Below, in pieces: positions 16,121 to 24,663 of a stretch of DNA of 64,000 nucleotides (within the stretch, counting starts at the first letter, position 1; each line of letters opens with the position of its first letter). Origin of the DNA: an uncultured Clostridia bacterium (GTDB lineage Bacteria > Bacillota > Clostridia > Christensenellales > Aristaeellaceae); NCBI GenBank assembly GCA_934632155.1, contig CAKTXZ010000008.1, positions 1 through 64,000 on the forward strand, in the 5' to 3' direction. The notes under the pieces are model-generated. The model ran no database searches and was not told where the DNA came from. It saw only the letters and a program-made list of their open reading frames with translations. A program made the translations under genes and the position numbers.

Positions 16121-17089
16121 ATGATGGGATTGGCGGCTGAGGCGGAGCGCTTCCAGTCTGGCGGCGTCTGTGCGGAGGCGCAGGGCGTGACGGCGATTGA
16201 AAACGAAAAGGGCATTTTTTTCTGCGTGCAGGCGGAGCAACGCGGGGAAATCGTGGTGGTGGGCTGCCGGCCGTTCGATGAGACGGCGGAATTTACCGTG
16301 CCCGGCGCGCTCGCGGGGCTGCGGGTGGCCGGCGTGAGCGACCTGAACGTGCCGCAATGCGAAACGCTGCGCTTTGACGAAGGAATCCGGTATATCGACA
16401 GCCTGCGCGGATGGCGCGGCTTTGCGCGCGTGGCGCTGCCGCAGTCGCTGGAAAGCGTCGGCCCGAGCGCGTTTAGCGGCTGCACGGCGCTTCAAGCGCT
16501 GGAAACGGCCGCGCGCAGCATCGGCTCGCGCGCTTTCATGGATTGCGCCGCGCTTGAGCGCGTTACGCTCACGGGAACGGTGAGCATCGGCGCGGAGGCG
16601 TTCGCGCGCTGCGTTTCGCTGCGCGAGGTCAGGCTGCCCGACAGCCTTATCAGCATGGGCGCGGACGATTCGGAGGAATGCGTGCGCGGCGCGGTGTTCG
16701 CCGATTGCGACCGGCTGGCGAGCGTTTTCATCGGCGCGGGGCTGCAGGAAATGATGGGCAATCCACTCCGGGGCTGCTCCGCGCTGCGCGCAGTGCATAT
16801 TGCGCCGGAAAACAGGCGCTTTATCCTGCGCGACGGCCTGCTGATCGACCGTGTGGAAAGAACGCTGATCGCCGCGCTTCCGCAAGGGCAGAAGGAGCAG
16901 ATGACCGTGCCGGCTGACGTGCGCTGCTTGGAGCGCGACGCGCTCAGCGGCACGTGCGTTCGGTGGGTGGAGCTGCCGCATGAGGAAATCACCGTGCGGG
17001 AATACGGCCTGTTCGCCGAGCGCAGGCTGTATTGGGCGAGGCGGCGCGTCGTATCGGTTGAAACGCTGCTGCAGGCCGCGCAGGGTTAA
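16121..17089 (+). CDS. BspA-type leucine-rich-repeat (LRR_5) protein
   Basis: A 322-residue protein with several BspA/LRR_5-type repeats of about 23 residues. Examples are VALPQSLESVGPSAFSGCTALQAL, RSIGSRAFMDCAALERVTL and VSIGAEAFARCVSLREVRLPDSL. There is no signal peptide, unusual for the BspA group, so it is probably cytoplasmic. The ATG at 16121 (or 16124) follows GAGGGGGAGAAAAC. Its TAA stop (17087-17089) lies inside the terminal inverted repeat of the mobile-looking element at 17086-17248, so the original C-terminus may have been cut short. It is divergent from the two-component operon. Confidence 0.82.
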   Translation: MMGLAAEAERFQSGGVCAEAQGVTAIENEKGIFFCVQAEQRGEIVVVGCRPFDETAEFTVPGALAGLRVAGVSDLNVPQCETLRFDEGIRYIDSLRGWRGFARVALPQSLESVGPSAFSGCTALQALETAARSIGSRAFMDCAALERVTLTGTVSIGAEAFARCVSLREVRLPDSLISMGADDSEECVRGAVFADCDRLASVFIGAGLQEMMGNPLRGCSALRAVHIAPENRRFILRDGLLIDRVERTLIAALPQGQKEQMTVPADVRCLERDALSGTCVRWVELPHEEITVREYGLFAERRLYWARRRVVSVETLLQAAQG

Positions 17090-17248
17090 GACGGCGCCGC
17101 ACAGATGAGGCGGCCGGTAAATGGATTTTTTGTCAGATGCAAATGCAGATTTCGAAGGCTTGTCGGATGTGAATCGAGAAATCTGCATGCACTGGATGGC
17201 GGAAAAGACATCGCTCGACACGCCGAAAAATTGTGCGGCGCGCCTTAA
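17086..17248 (-). mobile_element. MITE-like element, copy A (163 bp)
   Basis: The ends are TTAAGACGGCGCCGCACAG (17086-17104) and TTGTGCGGCGCGCCTTAA (17231-17248), imperfect inverted repeats bounded by TTAA. The interior is homologous in opposite orientation to 52625-52786, with shared blocks such as GCGATGTCTTTTCCGC and AAGCCTTCGAAAT on the minus strand. An inner inverted repeat GCAGATTTC/GAAATCTGC (about 17145-17185) could fold. It has no transposase gene, so it would need one in trans. Confidence 0.75.
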
Positions 17249-17292
17249 GCTTCCTTTTTACAGCCCCTTTTCCCCTTGCGGCGCATGAAGCC

Positions 17293-17580
17293 TTATTCGC
17301 GGCTGTCGAAAATGGCCTTGGCGGCGAGCATCGTGCCAAAGCGCGCCTTCCATTCGCGGTGGATTGCGCTTTCGTCCCACGTTTGCAGGGCGCTTTCGTC
17401 CATGTCCATGAGGATCAGCAGGTCGTAGCGGTTGGGGCGGTCGACGCAGTTGGGAATCAGGCGTACGCCGTGAATGCCGGGAAGGCGCGCGGCGTTGGCA
17501 AACAGCTGGGCGATCGCCGCCTGCAGGACGGCGCGGTCGGCGACGCTTTCGTTGAATTTGACCAGAATGTGATGCTTCAT
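17293..17580 (-). CDS. Stress-responsive A/B barrel (Dabb) domain protein
   Basis: A 95-residue protein beginning MKHHILVKFNESVADRA. It contains the Dabb-type ferredoxin-like pattern: the KFNESV strand, then GIHGVRLIPNC and RYDLLILMDMDESALQTW, where the aliphatic-D pattern matches the LxxxFxdxEAL region of the family. Small dimeric proteins of this type act in stress responses or as cyclases; the substrate is unknown. The start at 17580 has TGGAGGAGAG upstream. It is monocistronic and convergent with the leucine-rich-repeat gene. Confidence 0.8.
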   Translation of the reverse strand: MKHHILVKFNESVADRAVLQAAIAQLFANAARLPGIHGVRLIPNCVDRPNRYDLLILMDMDESALQTWDESAIHREWKARFGTMLAAKAIFDSRE

Positions 17581-17695
17581 GGCGCTCTCCTCCATTTATC
17601 AAAATGTACATGCTAACTATAGCAGGAAATAGGACGGAAAACAAGAAAATAGTGCGTGGGCTGTCGAAAAAGCAGCAATCAGGCCCGCGGGATGG

Positions 17696-17770
17696 AATGA
17701 AGGGGACGCAGCCCCTTCATTTTCATTCGCATCGTTCGGCTTTGCGATGCAGGATGAGCCCCTTCATCCG
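17696..17770 (+). other. Three consecutive hairpins upstream of the ECF sigma gene
   Basis: AATGAAGGGG/CCCCTTCATT (17696-17721, followed by TTTC), GCATCG/CGATGC (about 17730-17752) and GGATGA/TCATCC (about 17753-17769). CCCCTTCAT occurs twice, so the first arm could pair with either copy. The first hairpin may be a terminator. The rest of this 290-base gap holds the sigma promoter. Confidence 0.5.
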
Positions 17771-17811
17771 GCAGGACGTGCGCTCAAATATTTTGACATA
17801 CAAAGCGACGT

Positions 17812-17840
17812 GGAAACAATATTTTTCCACGCTGCGTCGT
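17812..17840 (+). promoter_or_regulatory. ECF-type promoter (probable autoregulation)
   Basis: GGAAAC (17812-17817), 17 bases, CGTCGT (17835-17840), like the GAAAC/CGTC signature of extracytoplasmic-function sigma promoters. It sits 29 bases before the TTG start. An alternative sigma-A -35 TTGACA (17793-17798) lies just upstream but has no good -10. The sequence also contains the inverted repeat CGTGGAAA/TTTCCACG. Confidence 0.55.
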
Positions 17841-17868
17841 CTATATAGGTGAAGGGAGGCGGTAAACG

Positions 17869-18378
17869 TTGGTCGTTGAGGATCCGAACGGCAAAAAAGA
17901 CGCCTTCATAACCGGCCTTGTGAACGATTATCAGGCCGCGCTGCTGAAAACCTGCTTTTTGTATCTTAAGGACGAGGAGCTTGCGCGGGACGCCGTGCAG
18001 GAAACGTTTCTCAAGGCGTACCGCGCCTGCGACGCCTTTCGCGGCGAATGCAGTGTGAAAAGCTGGCTGATTCGCATTGCGGTGAACACCTGCCGCGACA
18101 TGCGGCGCGGCGCGTGGTTCCGGTACGTGGACAGGCGCGTTACGCCGGATACGCTGCCCGAGCCCGCCGCGCCCATCGCCGAGCGGGACGAGGCGCTGAC
18201 GCTGGCCGTCATGCGCCTGCCGGACAAGCTGAGGGAAGCGGTGCTGCTGTATTACTATCAGCGCCTGAGCAGCGCGGAGGCGGCCATGGCGCTGGGCATC
18301 AGCCAGCCGTCGCTTTCAGGCAGGCTGCGCCGCGCGCGGGAAAGGCTGAAAACGGAGCTGGGGGAGGGGAGAACATGA
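17869..18378 (+). CDS. ECF-subfamily RNA polymerase sigma factor
   Basis: A 169-residue sigma-70-family ECF factor. Region 2 spans about residues 15-80 (DYQAALLKTCFLYLKDEELARDAVQETFLKAYRA, then SWLIRIAVNTCRDMRR). Region 4 spans about 112-165 (MRLPDKLREAVLLYYYQRLSSAEAAMALGISQPSLSGRLRRARERLK). The start is TTG at 17869, behind GGGAGG. It overlaps the next gene by ATGA, so sigma factor and membrane partner are translationally coupled, the standard layout for a sigma/anti-sigma pair. Confidence 0.94.
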   Translation: MVVEDPNGKKDAFITGLVNDYQAALLKTCFLYLKDEELARDAVQETFLKAYRACDAFRGECSVKSWLIRIAVNTCRDMRRGAWFRYVDRRVTPDTLPEPAAPIAERDEALTLAVMRLPDKLREAVLLYYYQRLSSAEAAMALGISQPSLSGRLRRARERLKTELGEGRT

Positions 18379-20084
18379 CGAAGCAGGAGCTGCAGGAGCA
18401 ATTGACCGCGTCGCTGGACGCGGCGCTTTCCGGCCTGCGGGAGGACGCTTTCCTCGCGCCCCGGATCATTCGACAGGGAAAAGGAGAGAAGACCAAAATG
18501 AAAAAAAGGATGACGGGCGGACTGGCGCTGGCCATTGTGCTGACGCTGCTGCTGGCGACGACGGCGCTGGCGATCAGCGGCTGGGACGCGTTGAAGGGAT
18601 ACTTTGAGGACGTGCGAAGGATGGATCAGTCGGGCGAATTGGCGCGCTGGAGCGATGAAGACAAGCTGAAGCTGCTTTCCGCCATGGCGCGGGCCGGCCT
18701 GATCGATTCGGAGGACGAAAGCCTCAAAGCGGCAATGAACGAGGCGCTGCCGCTGCGGGAACGCGCGCAGGCGGCGGAAAAGCTTATTACCGCGCGATAC
18801 GGCGCGGAATACTTCGACAGCCATACGATAGAGCAGATTGAATTCCCCGAGGAGCAGCGGAGCGAGGACGAGCGGCAGGAATATGCGGACTGGAACGCGC
18901 AGGAGAACCAAAAAGCGCTGCTTCAAACCGCGCTTCCCATCACCCAGACGCGCACATGGCGCGACACGATGGACATGCTCACCGAGATCGGCGAATTTCC
19001 CGCCGCCATGCTGCGGCAGGTGCGGGTCGAAAGCGTTTACGACGAGGCGGAGCTGCGCTGGCGGGTGGTGGCGCGCATCAACCGGGAGGAATACCTGCTG
19101 GCCCAGCGCGGCAGCGAGCGCGACAGCGTCTTTGACACGGCCGGCTGGCCGGAGGGCGACGATCTGTGCTTTGAGTTTTACTTGGACGCATACGGAAACT
19201 ATTTGGGCGTCAAGGACATGAGCGACCCTCAAGCGCGGGCGACGCTGACGCTGGAGGAGGCGCGGCCCATCGCGGAAAAGGCGCTGCGTGTTCGGAAGCA
19301 TATCGACGATCAGACGCTCAAGGCGCTCCGGGTGGAGGCGAACTACGGCGAGAGCAGCGTGTTTGACCGGGAGCAGGGACGCTTCCGCGCGGACTGCCAT
19401 TTTATCTGGCGCGACGCGGAGGGCGACGCGCGCTACACCGCCTCCGTCGACGCGCAGACCGGCGAGGTTATTTCCACCATCGACTGGCCGGAGGACGAAC
19501 GGATGCGCGAACAGGAACGCGTATGGCTGGCCGAGCTTCGCGCGCAGCTGGACGAGGCAGGCGTAAGCAGCGATCTGTACAACGCCGCCGGACAATATTT
19601 CTGGGCTTGGACGCTGGAGGAGCGGGCGGCATGGTCGGCTGCCGCGCGGCCGATTGTCGACGGCTATCTGCAGGCGCATCCGGAATTCTCACAGTATCTG
19701 GCGGACAAAAAGGCGGGGCTGTACAGCGCGCATCACTGGGATAACCTGATTAACCTGACGCGGCGCGTGTACGGCGTGCCGGACGAAAGCGCGATTTCGC
19801 GGGACGCGGCCTTTGACATTGCGCGCCGCCATGCGCTGGCGCTGGGCGCGCGGCAAAGCGATTTGGACGAGAACCGCGGACATCTGGTTTTCTACGATGT
19901 GACCAATCCGGAACGCCCCGTTTGGCGCGTGAGCATCCAGATGATCTTCAGCGACGGCGATCTGGCGCACCGCAACAGCGATACGGATCCATGGGGGTAT
20001 ATCGTGGATATCGACGCGCGCAGCGGCGAGCTGATGGGCTGCATTGTGCGGGACGTCAACACGGAATTTGCCGAGGTCATTTAA
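18375..20084 (+). CDS. Membrane-anchored PepSY-domain protein, probable anti-sigma partner
   Basis: A 569-residue single-pass protein. A short cytoplasmic N-terminus (residues 1-50, TKQELQEQLTASLDAALSGLREDAF) could bind the sigma factor. A transmembrane helix follows at about 52-72 (LALAIVLTLLLATTALAI), then a large extracytoplasmic part. At least one PepSY-like unit is visible (ARPIAEKALRV, then ARYTASVDAQTGEVIST). A second similar unit near the C-terminus ends in GYIVDIDARSGELMG. The start ATG at 18375 overlaps the sigma stop. No zinc-type anti-sigma (ZAS) motif is seen, so this would be an atypical anti-sigma or sensor. Function is inferred from coupling. Confidence 0.75.
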   Translation: MTKQELQEQLTASLDAALSGLREDAFLAPRIIRQGKGEKTKMKKRMTGGLALAIVLTLLLATTALAISGWDALKGYFEDVRRMDQSGELARWSDEDKLKLLSAMARAGLIDSEDESLKAAMNEALPLRERAQAAEKLITARYGAEYFDSHTIEQIEFPEEQRSEDERQEYADWNAQENQKALLQTALPITQTRTWRDTMDMLTEIGEFPAAMLRQVRVESVYDEAELRWRVVARINREEYLLAQRGSERDSVFDTAGWPEGDDLCFEFYLDAYGNYLGVKDMSDPQARATLTLEEARPIAEKALRVRKHIDDQTLKALRVEANYGESSVFDREQGRFRADCHFIWRDAEGDARYTASVDAQTGEVISTIDWPEDERMREQERVWLAELRAQLDEAGVSSDLYNAAGQYFWAWTLEERAAWSAAARPIVDGYLQAHPEFSQYLADKKAGLYSAHHWDNLINLTRRVYGVPDESAISRDAAFDIARRHALALGARQSDLDENRGHLVFYDVTNPERPVWRVSIQMIFSDGDLAHRNSDTDPWGYIVDIDARSGELMGCIVRDVNTEFAEVI

Positions 20085-20161
20085 TTGCCTGAAAAGCGGC
20101 ATGCAGGCGGGGGAATGATTGCTTCCGGGCGCGTCCCTCGCTTGCATGCCGCTGCTGCCTG

Positions 20162-22666
20162 TCAATCGCCCGATTGCCAGAAGAGCGACAGCGCGTCGGC
20201 CGCGTCCTGGGTTTGGCTCGCTTCCCTGCCGAAAAGATAATCGGTAATATCGTTCCACAGGCGGCCGGAGATCGAGGGCTGTAGGGCGCGGGCGATCTGC
20301 ACGGCCTGCTTGCCCTCCAGCAGCACCCCCGAATCCAGCAGCGCGGAATGAACGGGAATGATGCGGTAGGTGTATTCCACGCCCAGCTGCGCCTTGGTAT
20401 CGGTGTAATAGAGCGTTTCGCCTGCTTCGCCGTAGAGCTCGTTGAGGATAACGCATTCGCCAATCGCGTCGCGCTGGATGCGGTAGAGCGCGCTGTCGGC
20501 CGCCGTGATGACCAGCACGGGCTTGCCGCTGCCGTTATGGGTTACATAGAAGGCCGAGGGCGTGCGCGGCGCGACCCAGACGTTGGATTGCTTCGTGGGC
20601 CGGTTGGCGGTGGAGAAAACCTCCGAAATGCTGTAGGCCTTGGGCGTTGTGGCGGTGGCGAGCATCGGCTCGCCCGCCCATTCGATGGCCTTGAGATCAA
20701 TATTCAGCCACACCATGCCCTCCGGCTGGCGAAATTTCGGCTTGCTGCGGTCGGCGTAGTAGGTCTTAAGGAATTTCGTGGCCAATGCGGCGGTGTAATC
20801 GCCGCCGGAAACCCAGCCCTGCAGCTTGTGCTGATTATCCGGATTGTCAAACCCCATCCAGCAGGCGACTGAGATTTCCGGCGTGTACGCCGCCATCCAG
20901 ATATCGCGATTGCCGCCGCCCGTCATGTTGACCGTGCCGGTTTTGCCGGCGACCGGCGTGCCCGCGCCTGAGAGCTTCGCGCCCGTGCCGGAGGAGGTGA
21001 CGGATTGTAAAAGGCTGGTCATCAGGTAGGCCGTTTGCTCGGAAAGGATTTTTTCCCCCTTTACCTCGTGCTGATACAGGACATTGCCGCTCGCGTCCTC
21101 GATACGCTCGATCAGATAGGGCGCGTAATAGGTGCCGCCGTTGGCGAAGGGAACGTAGGCCGCGGCCAATTGCACCGGCGATACGCCGTAGGTCATCGCG
21201 CCCAGCGCCAAGGACAGGTTCCAGTCCCGGTCGTCCAGCTCAACGCCGCATTTTTTCAAATAATCACGTCCCGCCGCAACGCCGATCTGGTTGAGCAGCG
21301 AAACGGCGGCGACGTTCAGGCTTTTCTTGAGCGCCGTGCGGACGGTGACCTTTCCGTAATAAAGGTTGCCGCTGTTGCGCGGGGAATAATTGCCGAATTT
21401 TTGGGGCGTATCATCCAGAACGCTGACGGTCATGTAGCCGTAATGCTCGATGGCGGGCGCGTAAACGGCCAGCGGCTTGAGCGCCGAACCGGGCTGCCGC
21501 CGCAGGTGCGTGGCGCGGTTGAGGCCGCGCTGCACGTCGTAGCTTCGCCCGCCGACCAGCGCGCGCACTGCGCCGGAGGCTGTGTCCACGCCGGCGCTGG
21601 CGCTTTGCACCCTGTCGCCGTCGGCTGCGTCGGCCGGGAAGTTTTTCGCGTTTTCGTATTGCGCGTCCCACAGATCCTGCTGGGCGGTATCCAGCGCGGT
21701 GTAGATATGGTATCCGCCGGCCAGCAGCGTTTCCGCCTGCAGGGAAAGCAGGCTTTCCGCTTCGTCGAGCACGGCGTCGGTATACCAGCCGTAGCGCGCG
21801 GTTTGCGGCGCGCTTTCGATCAGGGTGATTTCCTCCGCCGCAGCCTTGGCATAGCCCTCCTCGGAGAGCAGGCCGTTTTCCCGCATCGTGCGCAGGATAT
21901 ATTCCCTTCGCTGGCGGTTGGCCTGCGCGTTCAGGTGCGGCGCGTAGGCGGAGGGCGCTTTGATGATCGCGGCCAGACACGCGCCCTGCGCGGCGGTCAG
22001 CTCCGACGCATGAACGCCGAAGTAGGCCTGCGCTGCCGCCTCCACGCCGTACGCGCCGCGCCCGAAATAAACGTAGTTCAGGTACATCTCCAGAATTTGC
22101 TCCTTGCCGCACTGCCGCTCCAGCTGCAGCGCCAGATAGATTTCCTCAAATTTTCGCGCCAGCGTTTTCTGCGCGCTCAGATGGCTCAGCTTTACCAGCT
22201 GCTGCGTGATGGTGGACGCGCCCTCGGCGTAATCGCCGCTTTTCAGGTTGGCCGCGATTGCGCCTAAAATGCGCACCGGGTCAAAGCCCGGATGCCGGTA
22301 GAAGCGCAGATCCTCGGCGGCGAGGAAGGCGCTTTGCACGTCCGCGGGAATGGCGGAGAGGGGAACGCTTACGCGATCCTCCGTGCTGACGATTCGGGCG
22401 ACGCGTACGCCGTTTCGGTCATAAATCGCGCCGGTCTGCGGGATGTCCACGATTTTTTGAATATCTAATTTTTGCCAGCTTGAAACGTCAAAAACAAAAT
22501 AAAACGCGCAGCAGCTCAGCGCGATGACGACCAGCAGCGCAAAAAGAAGCTTACGTCCGCGCCGCCGCTTTTTGCCCCGCTTCAGGCCGTCAAGCGCCGA
22601 GATTTCTTCCTTTTCCTCCGCGGCGTTCAGCCGCCGGCGCCATTTGTTCAAGCTGTCCCTGCGCAC
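20162..22666 (-). CDS. Class A penicillin-binding protein (PBP1A-type)
   Basis: An 834-residue bifunctional peptidoglycan synthase. A basic cytoplasmic tail and transmembrane helix (about 39-59) lead into the GT51 glycosyltransferase domain, with AAEDLRFYRHPG (catalytic Glu 118), EGASTITQQL and RKFEEIYLALQLE. The transpeptidase domain has S394-A-L-K397, S449-L-N451 and K575-TGT. A C-terminal extension after about residue 630 is Thr/Pro-rich and then forms a domain of about 130 residues (NGSGKPVLVITAADSALYRIQRD), probably fibronectin III-like. The start is GTG at 22666, behind GGGAGG. It is divergent from ftsH. Confidence 0.95.
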   Translation of the reverse strand: MRRDSLNKWRRRLNAAEEKEEISALDGLKRGKKRRRGRKLLFALLVVIALSCCAFYFVFDVSSWQKLDIQKIVDIPQTGAIYDRNGVRVARIVSTEDRVSVPLSAIPADVQSAFLAAEDLRFYRHPGFDPVRILGAIAANLKSGDYAEGASTITQQLVKLSHLSAQKTLARKFEEIYLALQLERQCGKEQILEMYLNYVYFGRGAYGVEAAAQAYFGVHASELTAAQGACLAAIIKAPSAYAPHLNAQANRQRREYILRTMRENGLLSEEGYAKAAAEEITLIESAPQTARYGWYTDAVLDEAESLLSLQAETLLAGGYHIYTALDTAQQDLWDAQYENAKNFPADAADGDRVQSASAGVDTASGAVRALVGGRSYDVQRGLNRATHLRRQPGSALKPLAVYAPAIEHYGYMTVSVLDDTPQKFGNYSPRNSGNLYYGKVTVRTALKKSLNVAAVSLLNQIGVAAGRDYLKKCGVELDDRDWNLSLALGAMTYGVSPVQLAAAYVPFANGGTYYAPYLIERIEDASGNVLYQHEVKGEKILSEQTAYLMTSLLQSVTSSGTGAKLSGAGTPVAGKTGTVNMTGGGNRDIWMAAYTPEISVACWMGFDNPDNQHKLQGWVSGGDYTAALATKFLKTYYADRSKPKFRQPEGMVWLNIDLKAIEWAGEPMLATATTPKAYSISEVFSTANRPTKQSNVWVAPRTPSAFYVTHNGSGKPVLVITAADSALYRIQRDAIGECVILNELYGEAGETLYYTDTKAQLGVEYTYRIIPVHSALLDSGVLLEGKQAVQIARALQPSISGRLWNDITDYLFGREASQTQDAADALSLFWQSGD

Positions 22667-22762
22667 GCTGTCTTCCCTCCCTTACGCTATTCTTTCCTCA
22701 TTCTGCCCATCCATATGCTGCCTTCAAACAGGTATTTGATGGGAAAAAGCAAGAAACTGCCA

Positions 22763-22792
22763 TCGACAGGCGCGGGGCTGATTCTATATACT
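22763..22792 (+). promoter_or_regulatory. Promoter of ftsH
   Basis: TCGACA (22763-22768), an 18-base spacer and TATACT (22787-22792), 41 bases before the ATG at 22833. Confidence 0.55.
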
Positions 22793-22832
22793 GTGCTTGT
22801 ATCGGAATCACCGAATCGGAGGCGGATATGCG

Positions 22833-24503
22833 ATGAAGAAGAAAACGTGGCAGGGCGCGCTGGTTTTTCTGATGATCGGCGTTATGGCGGCGCTGGCGCT
22901 GTATTCCAAGGGGCAGGCGGATACGCCCGCGCTTTCCTACGCGGATTTTTGGCGCATGGCGCAGGACGGCGAGGTGGCCTCCGTTACGATGGGAACGGGC
23001 GATACATGGCGCGTGACGCTGCGGGACGGCGGCACGGCTACCACGCCTGATCCGCGTGCGGCGGACGCGAAGGAGCGGCTGCTGCGCCTGAATGTGGACG
23101 TACGCGAGGAGGGCGGCTTTTCGCCGACGCTGCTGGCGCTGGCGCTGGGCGCGGCGTTGGTCTGGGCGCTTGCGCGCGGCAGACGCGGCGCCGCCGGCAT
23201 GCAGAAATATGCCGCCGTAGCGGCGCAAAGCGACGTGCCGCCGCTGACGTTTGACGATGTGGCCGCGCCGGAGGAGACGCTGCGGAGCCTGCGCGATCTG
23301 GCGGATTACCTGCGCCAGCCGGACGCCTATCGCCGTCTGGGGGCGCGCGCGCCCAAGGGCGTGATGCTCTACGGGCCGCCGGGAACGGGAAAAACGCTGC
23401 TGGCGCGGGCGCTGGCGGGCGAAGCGCATGCGCCGTTTTTTGCCATGAGCGGCGCGGATTTTGTGCAGGTGTATGTGGGCGTCGGCGCGTCGCGGGTGCG
23501 GGAGTTGTTCCGCAAGGCGCGAAAGGCGGGCGGCGGCGTGATTTTTATTGACGAGATCGACGCGATCGGCAAGAAGCGCGAGGGCGGAAACGATGAACGC
23601 GAGCAGACGCTCAATGCGCTGCTGACGGAAATGAGCGGCTTTTCGGGGCAGGACGGCGTGATGGTTGTCGCGGCGACCAACCGGCTCGATACGCTGGATG
23701 CGGCGCTGCTTCGCGAGGGGCGCTTTGACCGGCGCATCGAGGTGGGACTGCCGGACTGCGCGCAGCGGCTGCGGATTTTGCGCGTGCATGCCCGCGGCAA
23801 GCCGATCGATCAAGACGTATCGTTGGAAGCGCTGGCGGCGCGAACGGTGATGTTTTCCGGCGCGCAGCTGGAAACGCTGCTGAACGAGGCCGCGATTCGC
23901 GCGGTTCGCCGCGGCGCAAGCGCTATTCAGGCGCAGGACGTGGAGCAGGCGTATCTCGCCGTGACGGTCGGCGAGGAGCGGCGTATCGGCGTGACGGAGG
24001 CGGAACGGCGCGTGACGGCGTATCACGAGGCGGGGCACGCGCTGGCTACGGCGCGGCTGCTGCCGGAGCGCACCATCACCCGTGTGACGATTATTCCCTC
24101 CGCGCGCGGCGCGGCCGGCTATGCCATGAGTGTGCAGGAGGATACGCTCTTTTATACGAAGCGTCAGCTTTTTTCCATGCTCTGCGTGGCGCTGGCGGGG
24201 CGAATCGCGGAGGAATGCATGCTGGGGGCCGACGATGTGACCACCGGCGCTGCGGACGACCTGCGCCGGGCGCGGGAGATTGCCAAGGCGATGGCCGAAG
24301 AATACGGCATGGTAGAAGGGGAGGATGAGGCTGCGGCGCGCGAGGCGTATCGTGAGGCGCGGGCAAAGACGAGAGCGCTTATTCTGGAGGACGAAGCGGC
24401 GCTGCGGCGGCTGGCGGACGCGCTGATGACGCAGGAAACGCTTACGGGCGCGGATGTGGCGCGGCTGATGCAGGCGGAGCAGGAGAAGAAAAACGCGATC
24501 TGA
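22833..24503 (+). CDS. ftsH: ATP-dependent zinc metalloprotease FtsH
   Basis: A 556-residue membrane AAA protease that degrades unstable membrane and regulatory proteins. Two helices (about 9-25 and 97-114) flank a short extracytoplasmic domain. The AAA module has Walker A GPPGTGKT (181-188), Walker B VIFIDEIDAIG and the second region of homology ATNRLDTLDAALLREGRFDRR. The peptidase domain has HEAGH (398-402) and the distal metal ligand in the ADDVTTGAADDL region. It is shorter than typical FtsH (about 600-650) because the linker and C-terminal tail are reduced. The ATG at 22833 has GGAGG about 10 bases upstream. Confidence 0.95.
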   Translation: MKKKTWQGALVFLMIGVMAALALYSKGQADTPALSYADFWRMAQDGEVASVTMGTGDTWRVTLRDGGTATTPDPRAADAKERLLRLNVDVREEGGFSPTLLALALGAALVWALARGRRGAAGMQKYAAVAAQSDVPPLTFDDVAAPEETLRSLRDLADYLRQPDAYRRLGARAPKGVMLYGPPGTGKTLLARALAGEAHAPFFAMSGADFVQVYVGVGASRVRELFRKARKAGGGVIFIDEIDAIGKKREGGNDEREQTLNALLTEMSGFSGQDGVMVVAATNRLDTLDAALLREGRFDRRIEVGLPDCAQRLRILRVHARGKPIDQDVSLEALAARTVMFSGAQLETLLNEAAIRAVRRGASAIQAQDVEQAYLAVTVGEERRIGVTEAERRVTAYHEAGHALATARLLPERTITRVTIIPSARGAAGYAMSVQEDTLFYTKRQLFSMLCVALAGRIAEECMLGADDVTTGAADDLRRAREIAKAMAEEYGMVEGEDEAAAREAYREARAKTRALILEDEAALRRLADALMTQETLTGADVARLMQAEQEKKNAI

Positions 24504-24520
24504 CGATCGAGCGAAATGCC

Positions 24521-24561
24521 AAAGGGCGGGACGGCGATTTGAACGCTTTCCCGCCCTTTTT
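24521..24561 (+). terminator. Rho-independent terminator of ftsH
   Basis: AAAGGGCGGGA (24521-24531) pairs with TCCCGCCCTTT (about 24549-24559), followed by T residues. Confidence 0.85.
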
Positions 24562-24604
24562 GCGCGCCGAAAAACCGCGCCACATTTGCGCCTAAAATTT
24601 AGGG

Positions 24605-24633
24605 TGGTCAAACGGGACAAAATCTTGTATAAT
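24605..24633 (+). promoter_or_regulatory. Promoter of the binding-protein/galactokinase operon
   Basis: TGGTCA (24605-24610), 17 bases, TATAAT (24628-24633). The expected transcript start near 24640 leaves the ribosome site GAAGGAGG at about 24650-24656 for a TTG start at 24664. Confidence 0.6.
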
Positions 24634-24663
24634 AAAGACATTATGGAGAAGGAGGCGTCCTAC

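Noticed and set aside
18048..18374. Upstream extension of the PepSY protein reading frame
   Set aside because: It overlaps the sigma factor gene in another frame and lacks a ribosome site; ATG 18375 overlapping the sigma stop is far better.
21035..22267. Long plus-strand open frame opposite the PBP1A gene
   Set aside because: It is an antisense shadow in GC-rich DNA. PBP motifs on the minus strand are complete and this frame has no ribosome site or recognisable domain.
22698..24641. 647-codon minus-strand open frame opposite ftsH
   Set aside because: Arg/His-rich antisense shadow; FtsH motifs are intact on the plus strand.
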